Assembly: GCA_022729795.1 (NCBI GenBank)
Contig: DZBD01000009.1
Location: 1 to 34,385, forward strand
Reading direction: 5' to 3'
Source: Sulfuricurvum sp.
GTDB taxonomy: Bacteria > Campylobacterota > Campylobacteria > Campylobacterales > Sulfurimonadaceae
Length of the DNA: 34,385 nt
Shown: piece after piece, positions 25,762-33,055 of the stretch
Numbering within the stretch: position 1 is the stretch's first letter
Layout of the letters: every line of letters begins with the position of its first letter
The notes under the pieces: model-generated
What the model was told of the DNA's origin: nothing
Database searches by the model: none
The model's input: only the letters and a program-made list of their open reading frames with translations
Translations under genes and position numbers: made by a program

Positions 25762-26826
25762 ATGGCATTTTCAGCCCAAAAACGCAAAGGCACTGTAAGC
25801 GGTATATTTTTTGTTGCTATATTTGCGGCGGCGGCTACGATGGTAGCGGACATAAATTTTGTAAAATCATTAGGCATTTCCCCTTTGGTTATCGGTATTG
25901 TGATGGGTATCTTTTATGCAAATACGCTTCATAATCATATCCCGAGCGAGTGGGGAACGGGTATTACATTTTCAGGCAAAAAGATTTTACGATTTGCGAT
26001 TGTTTTTTACGGTTTTCGTATAACTTTTCAGCAGATAGCCGAGGTGGGTATGAGCGGTTTTATGGTCTCCCTTATCATGTTGAGCACTACTTTTTTATTA
26101 GGGACGTATTTAGGTATCAAAATTTTTAAAATGGACAGAGACACTTCTATGCTTACGGCTTCGGGCGCCGCAGTGTGTGGGGCCGCAGCGGTTTTAGCGA
26201 CTGAGCCTGTTTTAAAAGCAGAGGGTCATAAGACAGCAGTAGCAGTTTCTATGGTTGTTTTATTTGGAACGATTTCTATGTTTATGTACCCTGTTTTATA
26301 CGCTTCTATCATAGAACCTGCCGTAGGATTTTTACATATGACGCCTCAAGAGTTTGGTATTTATGTCGGTGGAACCATTCATGAAGTGGCTCAAGTCGTC
26401 GCAGTTCCGGCTTCCATTATGGGCGCTCCGACTGAAATGGCGAACTCTGCCGTCATTGTAAAAATGACACGCGTTATCATGATAGCGCCTATGCTTATCG
26501 TTCTTGGCATTTACCTCTCCTACACAGCTAAAAAAACGGGTGCTGCCGGTGGCGGAGTAAGTCTTGTCATCCCATGGTTTGCCGTTTATTTTATCGGTAT
26601 GGCGGGGTTTAATTCTTTAGGACTTGTGCCTCAAAATATAGTAGATATCATCAATGAAATAGATACGTTTTTGCTCACCATGGCAATGACGGCACTTGGT
26701 ATGGGAACAATTTTCGCAAAGTTTAAAGGCTTGGGTCTTGCTCCGATATATACTGCCCTTGGTATGTTTGTTTGGCTTGTCGTCGGCGGATTTTTAGTAA
26801 CTAAGGTTATTGTAGAAGTGTTTTAG
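25762..26826 (+). CDS. YeiH/UPF0324 family membrane transporter (putative sulfate exporter family)
   Basis: A 354-residue polytopic membrane protein with about ten predicted helices. Family motifs are present: SPLVIGIVMGIFYANT, LRFAIVFYGFRITFQQI, the glycine-rich TASGAAVCGAAAVLATEPV, and GGTIHEVAQVVA. The family is annotated as putative sulfate exporters; direct evidence is thin, and taurine or sulfoacetate metabolism genes accompany it elsewhere. In a sulfur-oxidising bacterium, export of sulfate or another oxyanion is plausible but inferred. AAAGGA 7 bases upstream supports the start. It has its own promoter. Confidence 0.88.
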   Translation: MAFSAQKRKGTVSGIFFVAIFAAAATMVADINFVKSLGISPLVIGIVMGIFYANTLHNHIPSEWGTGITFSGKKILRFAIVFYGFRITFQQIAEVGMSGFMVSLIMLSTTFLLGTYLGIKIFKMDRDTSMLTASGAAVCGAAAVLATEPVLKAEGHKTAVAVSMVVLFGTISMFMYPVLYASIIEPAVGFLHMTPQEFGIYVGGTIHEVAQVVAVPASIMGAPTEMANSAVIVKMTRVIMIAPMLIVLGIYLSYTAKKTGAAGGGVSLVIPWFAVYFIGMAGFNSLGLVPQNIVDIINEIDTFLLTMAMTALGMGTIFAKFKGLGLAPIYTALGMFVWLVVGGFLVTKVIVEVF

Positions 26827-26885
26827 CACTTTTTATTAATAAAAATTTTTACAATCGGGAAATTTCAAAAAAGGGGTCAAAGTTT

Positions 26886-27353
26886 ATGTCTTATTTACCA
26901 AATACATTGAACTCTTTTTGGCTTTGGAGAGAAGTTTCTTCCAAGCTCGGTGTCTCAAATCCCTTGTATAAATATTGGAAAGAGACCCCTAATCTTAAGC
27001 TCAACAATAAGTATATTTTTGTAGAAAAAAATAAACTCCCTTCAAAATATGAATATATTGAGCCAATTCTCACCGATTTGTCGGGTCACCTTCCTATTAA
27101 GTTTGCCTCTGACAGACTCCATGTAAACGAACACATATTTTCTTATGAAAAAATGAAACTTTATAAAGAATTTGAATACAAGTTTGTTGAAGATGTCAAG
27201 TTTGTCAACATAAAAAAATTTTTTAGAGAAAACGGTATCAGTGTTCATAAAAATTCCATCATTCAACTCGGTAAAATCAAAGATCTTGACATAAGCCACA
27301 GTGCCACATTTTATAATCTCAAGAATGATTACGGCATTGTAGTATATGGGTAA
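26886..27353 (+). CDS. Conserved-looking protein of unknown function
   Basis: A 155-residue soluble protein with no signal peptide or membrane helix. It is rich in Lys, Tyr and Asn, with a dense basic and aromatic N-terminal half (FWLWREVSSKLG, YKYWKETPNLKLNNKYIF). No known motif was found. AAGGGG about 9 bases before the ATG and a TACAAT at 26850-26855 suggest expression from its own promoter. It ends only 3 bases before the LapB-like gene, so the two are probably in one operon. It could be a partner of that protein, but nothing in the sequence shows this. Confidence 0.7.
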   Translation: MSYLPNTLNSFWLWREVSSKLGVSNPLYKYWKETPNLKLNNKYIFVEKNKLPSKYEYIEPILTDLSGHLPIKFASDRLHVNEHIFSYEKMKLYKEFEYKFVEDVKFVNIKKFFRENGISVHKNSIIQLGKIKDLDISHSATFYNLKNDYGIVVYG

Positions 27354-27356
27354 ATT

Positions 27357-28403
27357 ATGAATACTTTTTTTATAGAATTTCGAGATCCGCTCTTTAGCAT
27401 TATTATATTTTTTGTTTTGATATTTGTTATTACTTTTTTCTCTTATTGGTGGGGAAGATATAAGAGTAAAGAAGACTTTAAACATCTTGACCGGTTTTTA
27501 AAACAATTTCGTTCGCTCCCGAGTCAAAACGAATTAAAAGTACTTATTTCAAGTGGAGAGCTTTCTGAAAAATCATGGTTGTTGCTTGCGCAATCTTATT
27601 CAAAAAACGGTGATTATGAAAAAAGTATAGATATTTACAATGAAATTTTAAAAGTAGGCGACAAGTCTAGATATAAAGAAAATCTTTTTTTATTAGGCAA
27701 GACATATTATAAAGCCGGTTTTTTAGAGCGCTCAAAGCAGATTTTTTTGGAGATACTAAAAAATAATCCACGAACACCTCAGGCACTGCACTATTTGCTT
27801 TTGGTGTATGAAACTATGAGAGATTACGCTTCTGCCTTAGAGGTCTTAGAATCCTTAGGTGAACTAGAAAAAGATATTACAATTGAGTATGCATACTTGA
27901 AATCTCTTGCACTTTTAAATGATGCAAGTCTTGGCGTAAACACTAAAGCAGAAAAATTACTTGAGATTTATATAAAAACGCACCAATTAACCTATTTTGT
28001 TTTTGAATATCTTTTTAAGGTAAATCCAAAACTGGCATGGGAAAATTTTGACAGTTCTAAAAGTGAACTGCTTTGTGATGTTTTATGGCATGTGGATAAA
28101 AAAGATTTGGATTTTGATATAATTACGGCCAATGGCTATTTAAGGGAACTTTATACGGCTCGCGGAGATCTAAATTTGGCAACAAAAAGCTCAGTTTTTG
28201 AGTTTGACGTATTGATAAATTTAAATGATAAGTCAAGCGCTACGCTGAGTTTTGAATATATGTGCGACAATTGCAAGCAGATGTATCCTTTTGCCTTTCA
28301 TCGTTGTAGCAGCTGCCATACTCTTGATACTTCTCGGGTAGAATTTAGTCTATGCAAAAATTATCATAGGGATTTTAGTGAAGAAAATAACTCTTTTCAG
28401 TGA
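27357..28403 (+). CDS. LapB-like protein: membrane anchor, TPR repeats and C-terminal zinc ribbon
   Basis: A 348-residue protein with an N-terminal membrane helix (about residues 12-31), several TPR units (SWLLLAQSYSKNGDYEKSIDIYNEIL, LFLLGKTYYKAGFLERSKQIFLEIL and LHYLLLVYETMRDYASALEVLESL are clear), and a rubredoxin-like four-cysteine knuckle C303-x2-C306...C317-x2-C320. This is the architecture of E. coli LapB/YciM, which controls LpxC degradation by FtsH and hence LPS synthesis. A LapB-equivalent role is inference from architecture. A repeat copy at 28087 reads W-H-V-D. The last 26 bases overlap rnhA. A similar gene sits before rnhA in Helicobacter and Campylobacter as I recall. Confidence 0.8.
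   Translation: MNTFFIEFRDPLFSIIIFFVLIFVITFFSYWWGRYKSKEDFKHLDRFLKQFRSLPSQNELKVLISSGELSEKSWLLLAQSYSKNGDYEKSIDIYNEILKVGDKSRYKENLFLLGKTYYKAGFLERSKQIFLEILKNNPRTPQALHYLLLVYETMRDYASALEVLESLGELEKDITIEYAYLKSLALLNDASLGVNTKAEKLLEIYIKTHQLTYFVFEYLFKVNPKLAWENFDSSKSELLCDVLWHVDKKDLDFDIITANGYLRELYTARGDLNLATKSSVFEFDVLINLNDKSSATLSFEYMCDNCKQMYPFAFHRCSSCHTLDTSRVEFSLCKNYHRDFSEENNSFQ
28087..28096 (-). repeat. TCCACATGCC uptake-like repeat (reverse), copy in the LapB-like gene
   Basis: An exact 10-mer on the minus strand; the coding strand reads W-H-V-D. The flanks are AT (5') and ATAA (3'). Confidence 0.85.
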
Positions 28404-28806
28404 TGGAAGCGCCTTGGGAAATCCGGGTCCTGGAGGATTCGGAACCATTTTAAAATATGCGGATAAAGAGAAAATTATTACAGGTTCAGAGGTGCATACA
28501 ACCAATAATAGGATGGAGCTTTTGGGTGTAATTGAGGGTCTGTTTGCTCTTAAGGAGCCTTGCGAGGTGGAAGTGATTTCAGATTCTTCCTATGTAGTCA
28601 AGGGGATTAACGAGTGGCTAAGCGCATGGATTCAGAGAGATTTCAAAAAAGTAAAAAATCCTGATTTGTGGCGGAGATATATCGAAGTATCCCAGCTTCA
28701 CAAAATAAATGCCGTTTGGGTACGCGGGCATGATGGGCATGTGGAAAATGAACGTTGTGATAAACTTGCACGCGATGAAGCGCAAAAAGAAAAAGATTTA
28801 TTGTAA
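28378..28806 (+). CDS. rnhA: Ribonuclease HI
   Basis: RNase HI cleaves the RNA strand of RNA-DNA hybrids such as primers and R-loops. The four catalytic acidic residues are present: Asp9 in FSDGSALGNPGPGG, Glu47 in NNRMELLG, Asp69 in ISDSSYVV and Asp133 in CDKLARDEA. At 142 aa it is slightly shorter than the E. coli enzyme. The start is GTG, overlapping the upstream gene by 26 bases, with AGGG about 7 bases before it. A repeat copy at 28736 encodes the GHVE segment of GHDGHVENERCD; most homologues have GHPENE here, so the repeat may have been accommodated at this site. Confidence 0.95.
   Translation: MKKITLFSDGSALGNPGPGGFGTILKYADKEKIITGSEVHTTNNRMELLGVIEGLFALKEPCEVEVISDSSYVVKGINEWLSAWIQRDFKKVKNPDLWRRYIEVSQLHKINAVWVRGHDGHVENERCDKLARDEAQKEKDLL
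28736..28745 (-). repeat. TCCACATGCC uptake-like repeat (reverse), copy in rnhA
   Basis: An exact 10-mer on the minus strand; the coding strand reads G-H-V-E. This is the only copy with C directly 3' of the core. Confidence 0.85.
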
Positions 28807-28826
28807 AAATAGTAAAAGAGGAAATA

Positions 28827-29510
28827 ATGAGTAAAGAAATAAATATCCTAGAAGATCTTTTAGGTTACACATTTAAAGATAAGAAGCTCCTTATTGAAGC
28901 GCTGACACATAAAAGCTATAAGCAGCCCTACGATAATGAGCGACTTGAATTTTTAGGAGATGCCGTTTTAGATTTGATTGTCGGCGAGTATCTGTATAGA
29001 AAATTCTCCAAATCAGACGAGGGGAAGCTTTCTAAAATTAGAGCTTCGCTTGTTAATGAAAACGGCTTTGATAAATTGGCACGCTCTCTCAATCTAGGAG
29101 ACTTTATTTTTCTCTCAAATGCGGAAGAAAATAATGGAGGGAGGGAAAAAGCATCCTTGTTATCTAACGCTTTTGAGGCGGTTATGGGTGCTATCTATCT
29201 TGAAGCAGGACTTAAAACAGTCAATGATGTTGCTATTACTCTTATAGAAGCAAATCATAAAGAGATATCCTTGGACTCACTTTTTAGAGATTTCAAAACA
29301 TCTCTTCAGGAGTTGACACAGGCAAGATACGGAATTACACCGGAGTATAAAGTGATTGCAAGCCGTGGACCCGACCATAAAAAAGAGTTTGAAGTGGCAG
29401 TAGTTATCGAAGATAAAGAATATTCTAGAGCCGTAGGAAAAAGCAAGAAAATAGCACAACAAGAATCTGCTAAACTGGCACTAGAACTTTTAAAAAAGGA
29501 AAATGCATGA
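28827..29510 (+). CDS. rnc: Ribonuclease III
   Basis: RNase III cuts double-stranded RNA in rRNA and mRNA processing. The signature ERLEFLGDAVLDL (38-50) and the second metal-binding segment FEAVMGAIYLEAG are present, followed by a double-stranded RNA binding domain (about 153-224) with the GKSKKIAQQESAKLALELL helix. At 227 aa it is typical. GAGGAAATA before the ATG supports the start. It follows rnhA by 20 bases and overlaps aroC by ATGA, an rnhA-rnc-aroC order that I recall as conserved in Campylobacter and Helicobacter. Confidence 0.97.
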   Translation: MSKEINILEDLLGYTFKDKKLLIEALTHKSYKQPYDNERLEFLGDAVLDLIVGEYLYRKFSKSDEGKLSKIRASLVNENGFDKLARSLNLGDFIFLSNAEENNGGREKASLLSNAFEAVMGAIYLEAGLKTVNDVAITLIEANHKEISLDSLFRDFKTSLQELTQARYGITPEYKVIASRGPDHKKEFEVAVVIEDKEYSRAVGKSKKIAQQESAKLALELLKKENA

Positions 29511-30580
29511 ACAGTTTCGGACAAAAACTTCAGTTTAGTACTTTTGGCGAATCGCATGGAACCGCAATAGGATGTTTATTGGATGGCTTGCCTGCAGGGC
29601 TAGAGATTGATGAAAGATATATCCAAAGTGAGCTTGACAGAAGAAAACCCGGAAAAAGTGAGTTTGAGACGGCAAGAAAAGAGGAAGATAGAGTTGAGAT
29701 ATTAAGCGGTGTGTTTGAGGGGAAAAGTACGGGTAGTCCCATCGCTATGATTATTTACAATACGGACCAAAAATCAAAAGATTATTCAAACATCAAAGAG
29801 ATCTTTCGCCCCGGTCATGCAGATTTTACCTATTTTCATAAATATGGAATTCGGGATTATAGAGGCGGCGGACGCTCCTCTGCAAGAGAAACTGCGGCTA
29901 GAGTTGCGGCAGGTGCCGTGGCAAAACTTATGCTTGATACTTTAAATATCTCTATTCTAAGCGGTATAAGCGAAGTGGCGGGGATAAAATCTCAAAAGTT
30001 TGATTATCCACATGCCAAGAATAGTATTATTTATGCCCTAGATGCAGACAAAGAAGAGGCACAAAAAGAGGCAATACTTCAAGCCAAGAATAGTCATGAC
30101 TCGGTTGGAGGAGTTTCCCGTGTATGCATCCAAGGTGTGCCGATAGGTCTTGGACAGCCCCTTTATTATAAACTTGATGCAGTTTTAGCGGATGCAATGA
30201 TGGGGATTAATGCAGTCAAAGCCGTTGAGATTGGAGACGGTGTTTTAAGTGCCTCAATGCACGGCTCCCAAAATAATGATGAAATTAGAAACAACGGCTT
30301 TATAAGCAACCACGCCGGTGGAATATTAGGGGGAATTAGCAATGGCGATGCTATAATCATGAATGTATATTTCAAGCCCACGCCTTCTATATTTAAGCCT
30401 CAACGTACGATAACTACATTGAATGAGGAAGTGGAATTTTCATTAAAAGGGAGACATGACCCCTGCGTTGCCATAAGAGGAAGTGTTGTTTGTGAGGCAA
30501 TGGCTGCTTTAGTAATTGCAGATATGTTGCTACTGAATATGGGTTCCACTATGAGTGGATTGAGTAAATATTATAGATAA
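29507..30580 (+). CDS. aroC: Chorismate synthase
   Basis: AroC eliminates phosphate from EPSP to make chorismate, the branch point for aromatic amino acids, folate and quinones; it needs reduced FMN. The family segments are clear: FSTFGESHG at the N-terminus, LDRRKPGKSEFETARKEEDRVEILSGVFEGKSTGSPI, RPGHADFTY, GGGRSSARETAARVAAGAVA, and the C-terminal GRHDPC near residue 325. At 357 aa it is normal. The start overlaps the rnc stop (ATGA). A repeat copy at 30007 reads Y-P-H-A-K. Confidence 0.97.
   Translation: MNSFGQKLQFSTFGESHGTAIGCLLDGLPAGLEIDERYIQSELDRRKPGKSEFETARKEEDRVEILSGVFEGKSTGSPIAMIIYNTDQKSKDYSNIKEIFRPGHADFTYFHKYGIRDYRGGGRSSARETAARVAAGAVAKLMLDTLNISILSGISEVAGIKSQKFDYPHAKNSIIYALDADKEEAQKEAILQAKNSHDSVGGVSRVCIQGVPIGLGQPLYYKLDAVLADAMMGINAVKAVEIGDGVLSASMHGSQNNDEIRNNGFISNHAGGILGGISNGDAIIMNVYFKPTPSIFKPQRTITTLNEEVEFSLKGRHDPCVAIRGSVVCEAMAALVIADMLLLNMGSTMSGLSKYYR
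30007..30016 (+). repeat. TCCACATGCC uptake-like repeat, copy in aroC
   Basis: An exact 10-mer in the coding sense followed by AAGA, the full extended consensus; it reads Y-P-H-A-K. Confidence 0.85.
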
Positions 30581-30589
30581 GGGGATGGT

Positions 30590-31006
30590 ATGTCAATAGT
30601 TCATAAAGATGATAATTCAAACGAGTGGTTTTTCCTAGCGGATCAATATATTTTAAGTGAAACTGATTCTAAAGGAATTATACTTTATGCCAATGATTTA
30701 TTTTGTCAAATGGCAGGATATAGCCTCAATGAGCTTATAGGTGAAGCTCACAATATAGTACGGCATCCCGATATGCCGAGGATAGCCTTCAAAGGTTTGT
30801 GGGATGATTTGAGGGAGAAAGGATTTTGGACGGGAATCGTCAAAAATCTTAGAAGAGACGGCGGGTATTATTGGGTGCATGCCACTGCTCTGCGTAAGCT
30901 TCAAAGCAATGGTGAGGTGACATATTTATCTATAAGGACTGTTCCAAAAAGAAGTGATGTTGAAGCTTGTATTAAGCTTTATGCAAAACTTAAACAAGAA
31001 GAATAG
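30590..31006 (+). CDS. Stand-alone PAS-domain protein, Aer/CetB-like
   Basis: A 138-residue single PAS domain with the Aer-type features: ETDSKGIILYANDLFCQMAGYSLNELIG, NIVRHPDMPRIAFKGLWDDL and the late FWTGIVKNLRRDGGYYWVHATA. In E. coli Aer and Campylobacter CetB this subfamily binds FAD and senses redox state for energy taxis; FAD binding here is inference. There is no membrane segment or signalling domain, so it would have to act through a partner, such as a CetA-like transducer encoded elsewhere. AAGGGG 6 bases before the ATG supports the start. It follows aroC by 9 bases and ends at a repeat-pair hairpin. Confidence 0.88.
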   Translation: MSIVHKDDNSNEWFFLADQYILSETDSKGIILYANDLFCQMAGYSLNELIGEAHNIVRHPDMPRIAFKGLWDDLREKGFWTGIVKNLRRDGGYYWVHATALRKLQSNGEVTYLSIRTVPKRSDVEACIKLYAKLKQEE

Positions 31007-31012
31007 CGTTAG

Positions 31013-31046
31013 TTCCACATGCCGGAGTAATCCTTGGCATGTGGAA
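31013..31046. terminator. Bidirectional hairpin made of an inverted repeat pair
   Basis: TTCCACATGCC (31013-31023) pairs with GGCATGTGGAA (31036-31046) over 11 bp. The 12-base interior can add a short GGA/TCC pairing. Two opposed 10-mer copies (31014-31023, 31036-31045) form the stem. It sits between the convergent PAS gene (ends 31006) and mrp (ends 31052). Here the arms point outward relative to the 1876 and 13822 pairs, i.e. TCCACATGCC comes first. Confidence 0.7.
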
Positions 31047-31051
31047 ACGGT

Positions 31052-32092
31052 TTATAAATTAAAATTTGAATTTTTAAATATGTTTTCTACGATATCTTGA
31101 AAGTATTTTTTTTGTGTATCATTGCCGAGTGTTACAGGCGGTTCCCCTTTATCGGAAGCTTCTCTAATTTGTATATCCAGAGGAATTGCTCCAAGAAACG
31201 GTATTTCATATTTTTTAGCAATCCGCTCTCCGCCTCCTATCCCAAAAATATCGTAACGGATTTGAGTATCGGGTGCTACAAAATAACTCATATTCTCAAC
31301 CACTCCTGCCATCTTGACATGAATATCTTTAAACATCATAATTGCACGACTGACATCATCCGTTGCCACAATCTGTGGAGTGGTCACAAGTACAGCCGCA
31401 CTAATCGGTAGTTCTTGCGCGATGGTAAGCTGAACATCTCCTGTTCCCGGAGGCATATCAATCACCATAAAATCCAGTTCACCCCAAGCAACATCTTCTA
31501 AAAATTGGATGAGAGCATTGACTGCTACGGAACTTCTCCAAACCAAGGGCGTATCCATAGTCGGAGTAGTAAGAGCGACACTCATGATTTTGATACCGTA
31601 GTTTTGCGCAGGGATGATTTTATTATTATCATCCCACGCTATCCTTTGGAGATCGGTATTTGTAAGGCGGGGAATATTAGGACCGTAAACATCGGCATCC
31701 AATATGCCTACTTTATACCCTTTTTGTGCAAGAGCGATAGCAATATTTACGCTTACGGTACTCTTGCCGACTCCTCCCTTGCCGCTTGTAACGGCAATAA
31801 TATTTTTGGCATAAGGAGCTCTATTATTTGGGGTTGCACTATTTCCGTAGTTCATATCTTTTTTTGCAGTGTTTCTTTTTGTAATATTGAGAGCATCAAA
31901 ATCGGTGCTAAAATTGTCTTCTATAATTTTTTTTACATTCAAATACGATTCGTCACTTACTGTTAAAAGTTCAATAGTTGCCGTATTGTTTACAACTTTA
32001 ATCTCTCCAAGAAGTTTGAGTTCCCCTATGGTTCTCTCTACTCCCGGATACTTGAGCGATTGGAGTGCATTTTTGAGCTCATTGCTATTCAT
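31052..32092 (-). CDS. mrp: Mrp/ApbC family P-loop ATPase lacking all cysteines
   Basis: Mrp/ApbC proteins are deviant-Walker P-loop ATPases that usually carry and deliver 4Fe-4S clusters. The sequence has an N-terminal MIP18-like domain (about 1-75), the P-loop SGKGGVGKST (103-112), DADVYGPNIPRL, and MPPGTGDVQLT. In most bacterial homologues a CxxC follows VENMS; here that stretch reads VENMSYFVAPDTQIRYDIFG. I find no cysteine anywhere in the 346 residues, so a cysteine-ligated cluster is impossible in this chain. AAGGA before the ATG supports the start. It overlaps the end of the upstream gene by 8 bases and is the last gene of a three-gene minus-strand unit. Confidence 0.93.
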   Translation of the reverse strand: MNSNELKNALQSLKYPGVERTIGELKLLGEIKVVNNTATIELLTVSDESYLNVKKIIEDNFSTDFDALNITKRNTAKKDMNYGNSATPNNRAPYAKNIIAVTSGKGGVGKSTVSVNIAIALAQKGYKVGILDADVYGPNIPRLTNTDLQRIAWDDNNKIIPAQNYGIKIMSVALTTPTMDTPLVWRSSVAVNALIQFLEDVAWGELDFMVIDMPPGTGDVQLTIAQELPISAAVLVTTPQIVATDDVSRAIMMFKDIHVKMAGVVENMSYFVAPDTQIRYDIFGIGGGERIAKKYEIPFLGAIPLDIQIREASDKGEPPVTLGNDTQKKYFQDIVENIFKNSNFNL

Positions 32093-32453
32093 AAGGATTC
32101 CTTTGAGATTCTCTTGCCAGAAGAGACTTTGTCGCAGTCGCTTTTTGAGCCAATTTGGATAACATCTCCGTTGCGCCGGGATAATTGATTCCCAAAGAGC
32201 TATACTTGTATATTCTTCCTTGTATTAAAGTGTTGAGTAGTTCTACGCATTGGTGAATCGTGCCGTTTTCATCACTTTTATTGAGTAGCTCTTTTATAAG
32301 GAGTTCTCTTGAATTCATTCCGAGTTTGATTCCGACTTTGGCACCTATTTCAATAAATTCTTTAGCCGTGATATAAATTCCGGAAAAAAAAGTATTTAAA
32401 AAGTGATTTTCAAGTGCCGTAAACTTACTTTGGATACTTTGCCTGTTTTTCAT
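32085..32453 (-). CDS. Small helical protein of unknown function
   Basis: A 122-residue soluble, apparently all-helical protein without signal peptide or cysteine-rich motif; it has one cysteine, in HQCVELLN. No family was recognised. Its ATG overlaps the stop of the LRV gene (ATGA on the minus strand), and its own end overlaps the mrp start by 8 bases, so all three are translationally coupled. The tight coupling suggests a shared process with Mrp, but the sequence does not show which. Confidence 0.75.
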   Translation of the reverse strand: MKNRQSIQSKFTALENHFLNTFFSGIYITAKEFIEIGAKVGIKLGMNSRELLIKELLNKSDENGTIHQCVELLNTLIQGRIYKYSSLGINYPGATEMLSKLAQKATATKSLLARESQRNPYE

Positions 32454-33055
32454 GCCTTATTCTCTCTATTGGTCTGTGCAGCTTTTGCAACATTTTCATC
32501 ACTGTCATTCGAGAGTTCTTCCAATATTTCGATAGGTGCACCTTTATTTTCAGCTAAACGCATTCTGACCATTTTATCTGCATCATTCACTAATATTTTT
32601 AGAATTTTAATCGGTGTACTTGGATTTCCGGACAGCCCGTCTCTGACAATTTTTTCATCATTAAAAAACTTTTCTAAAACAGAGGGTGGTGTTTTTGGAT
32701 TCGTAGCAACTAAAGCACGAACAAGATTTACGCTATCACCGGCAAGATTTTTTAAAACATCCGAGGGTGTGTGCGGATTCTTTGCAACAGCCCACCTTGC
32801 CCCCATATCCGCTTCATTGATTGCCAAATCTCTGAGGAGCTCTACCATAGTATCGCTATATTCCAATTCTCTGTCATACACAGAGGTTCGCAGGCTCAAA
32901 TTCATAGCTACTTGAGAGACAATCTCTTTATTCTCTCTAAAAGGGAAATATATTTTTTTTATAAATTCTATATTGAGAGTTTTATCATCTAAAACCTCCA
33001 ATAAATATTCTTCGTTTTTTGCGTCAATGGCATTTTGTAAATCAATTTCTAACAC
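32450..33055 (-). CDS. LRV-repeat (leucine-rich repeat variant) protein
   Basis: A 201-residue protein whose residues about 86-196 consist of four to five tandem repeats of about 25 residues with the form 'VRxxLAxNPxTPxxxLxxLxxDxx' (AKNPHTPSDVLKNLAGD, ATNPKTPPSVLEKFFND, SGNPSTPIKILKILVND, AENKGAPIEILEELSND). This is the LRV alpha/3-10 solenoid first described in an Azotobacter vinelandii protein encoded near nif genes, there with an N-terminal 4Fe-4S cluster. The cysteine cluster is absent here. It is probably a protein-binding scaffold. It is the first gene of the coupled LRV, 122-aa, mrp unit; the upstream 358 bases contain its promoter. Confidence 0.78.
   Translation of the reverse strand: MLEIDLQNAIDAKNEEYLLEVLDDKTLNIEFIKKIYFPFRENKEIVSQVAMNLSLRTSVYDRELEYSDTMVELLRDLAINEADMGARWAVAKNPHTPSDVLKNLAGDSVNLVRALVATNPKTPPSVLEKFFNDEKIVRDGLSGNPSTPIKILKILVNDADKMVRMRLAENKGAPIEILEELSNDSDENVAKAAQTNRENKA

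Noticed and set aside
1878-31045. The TCCACATGCC word as a Chi, KOPS or other strand-polar replication signal
   Set aside because: Copies occur about equally on both strands (11 versus 9) and often as head-to-head pairs, which does not fit polar signals.
1878-31045. The TCCACATGCC word as a dispersed mobile or MITE-like repeat
   Set aside because: Conservation is limited to about 10-15 bases, copies lie in frame inside core genes without disrupting them, and there are no target duplications or shared longer flanks.
32403-32915. Plus-strand ORF of 170 aa across the LRV gene
   Set aside because: It is antisense to the LRV repeats, whose periodic pattern shows the real frame.
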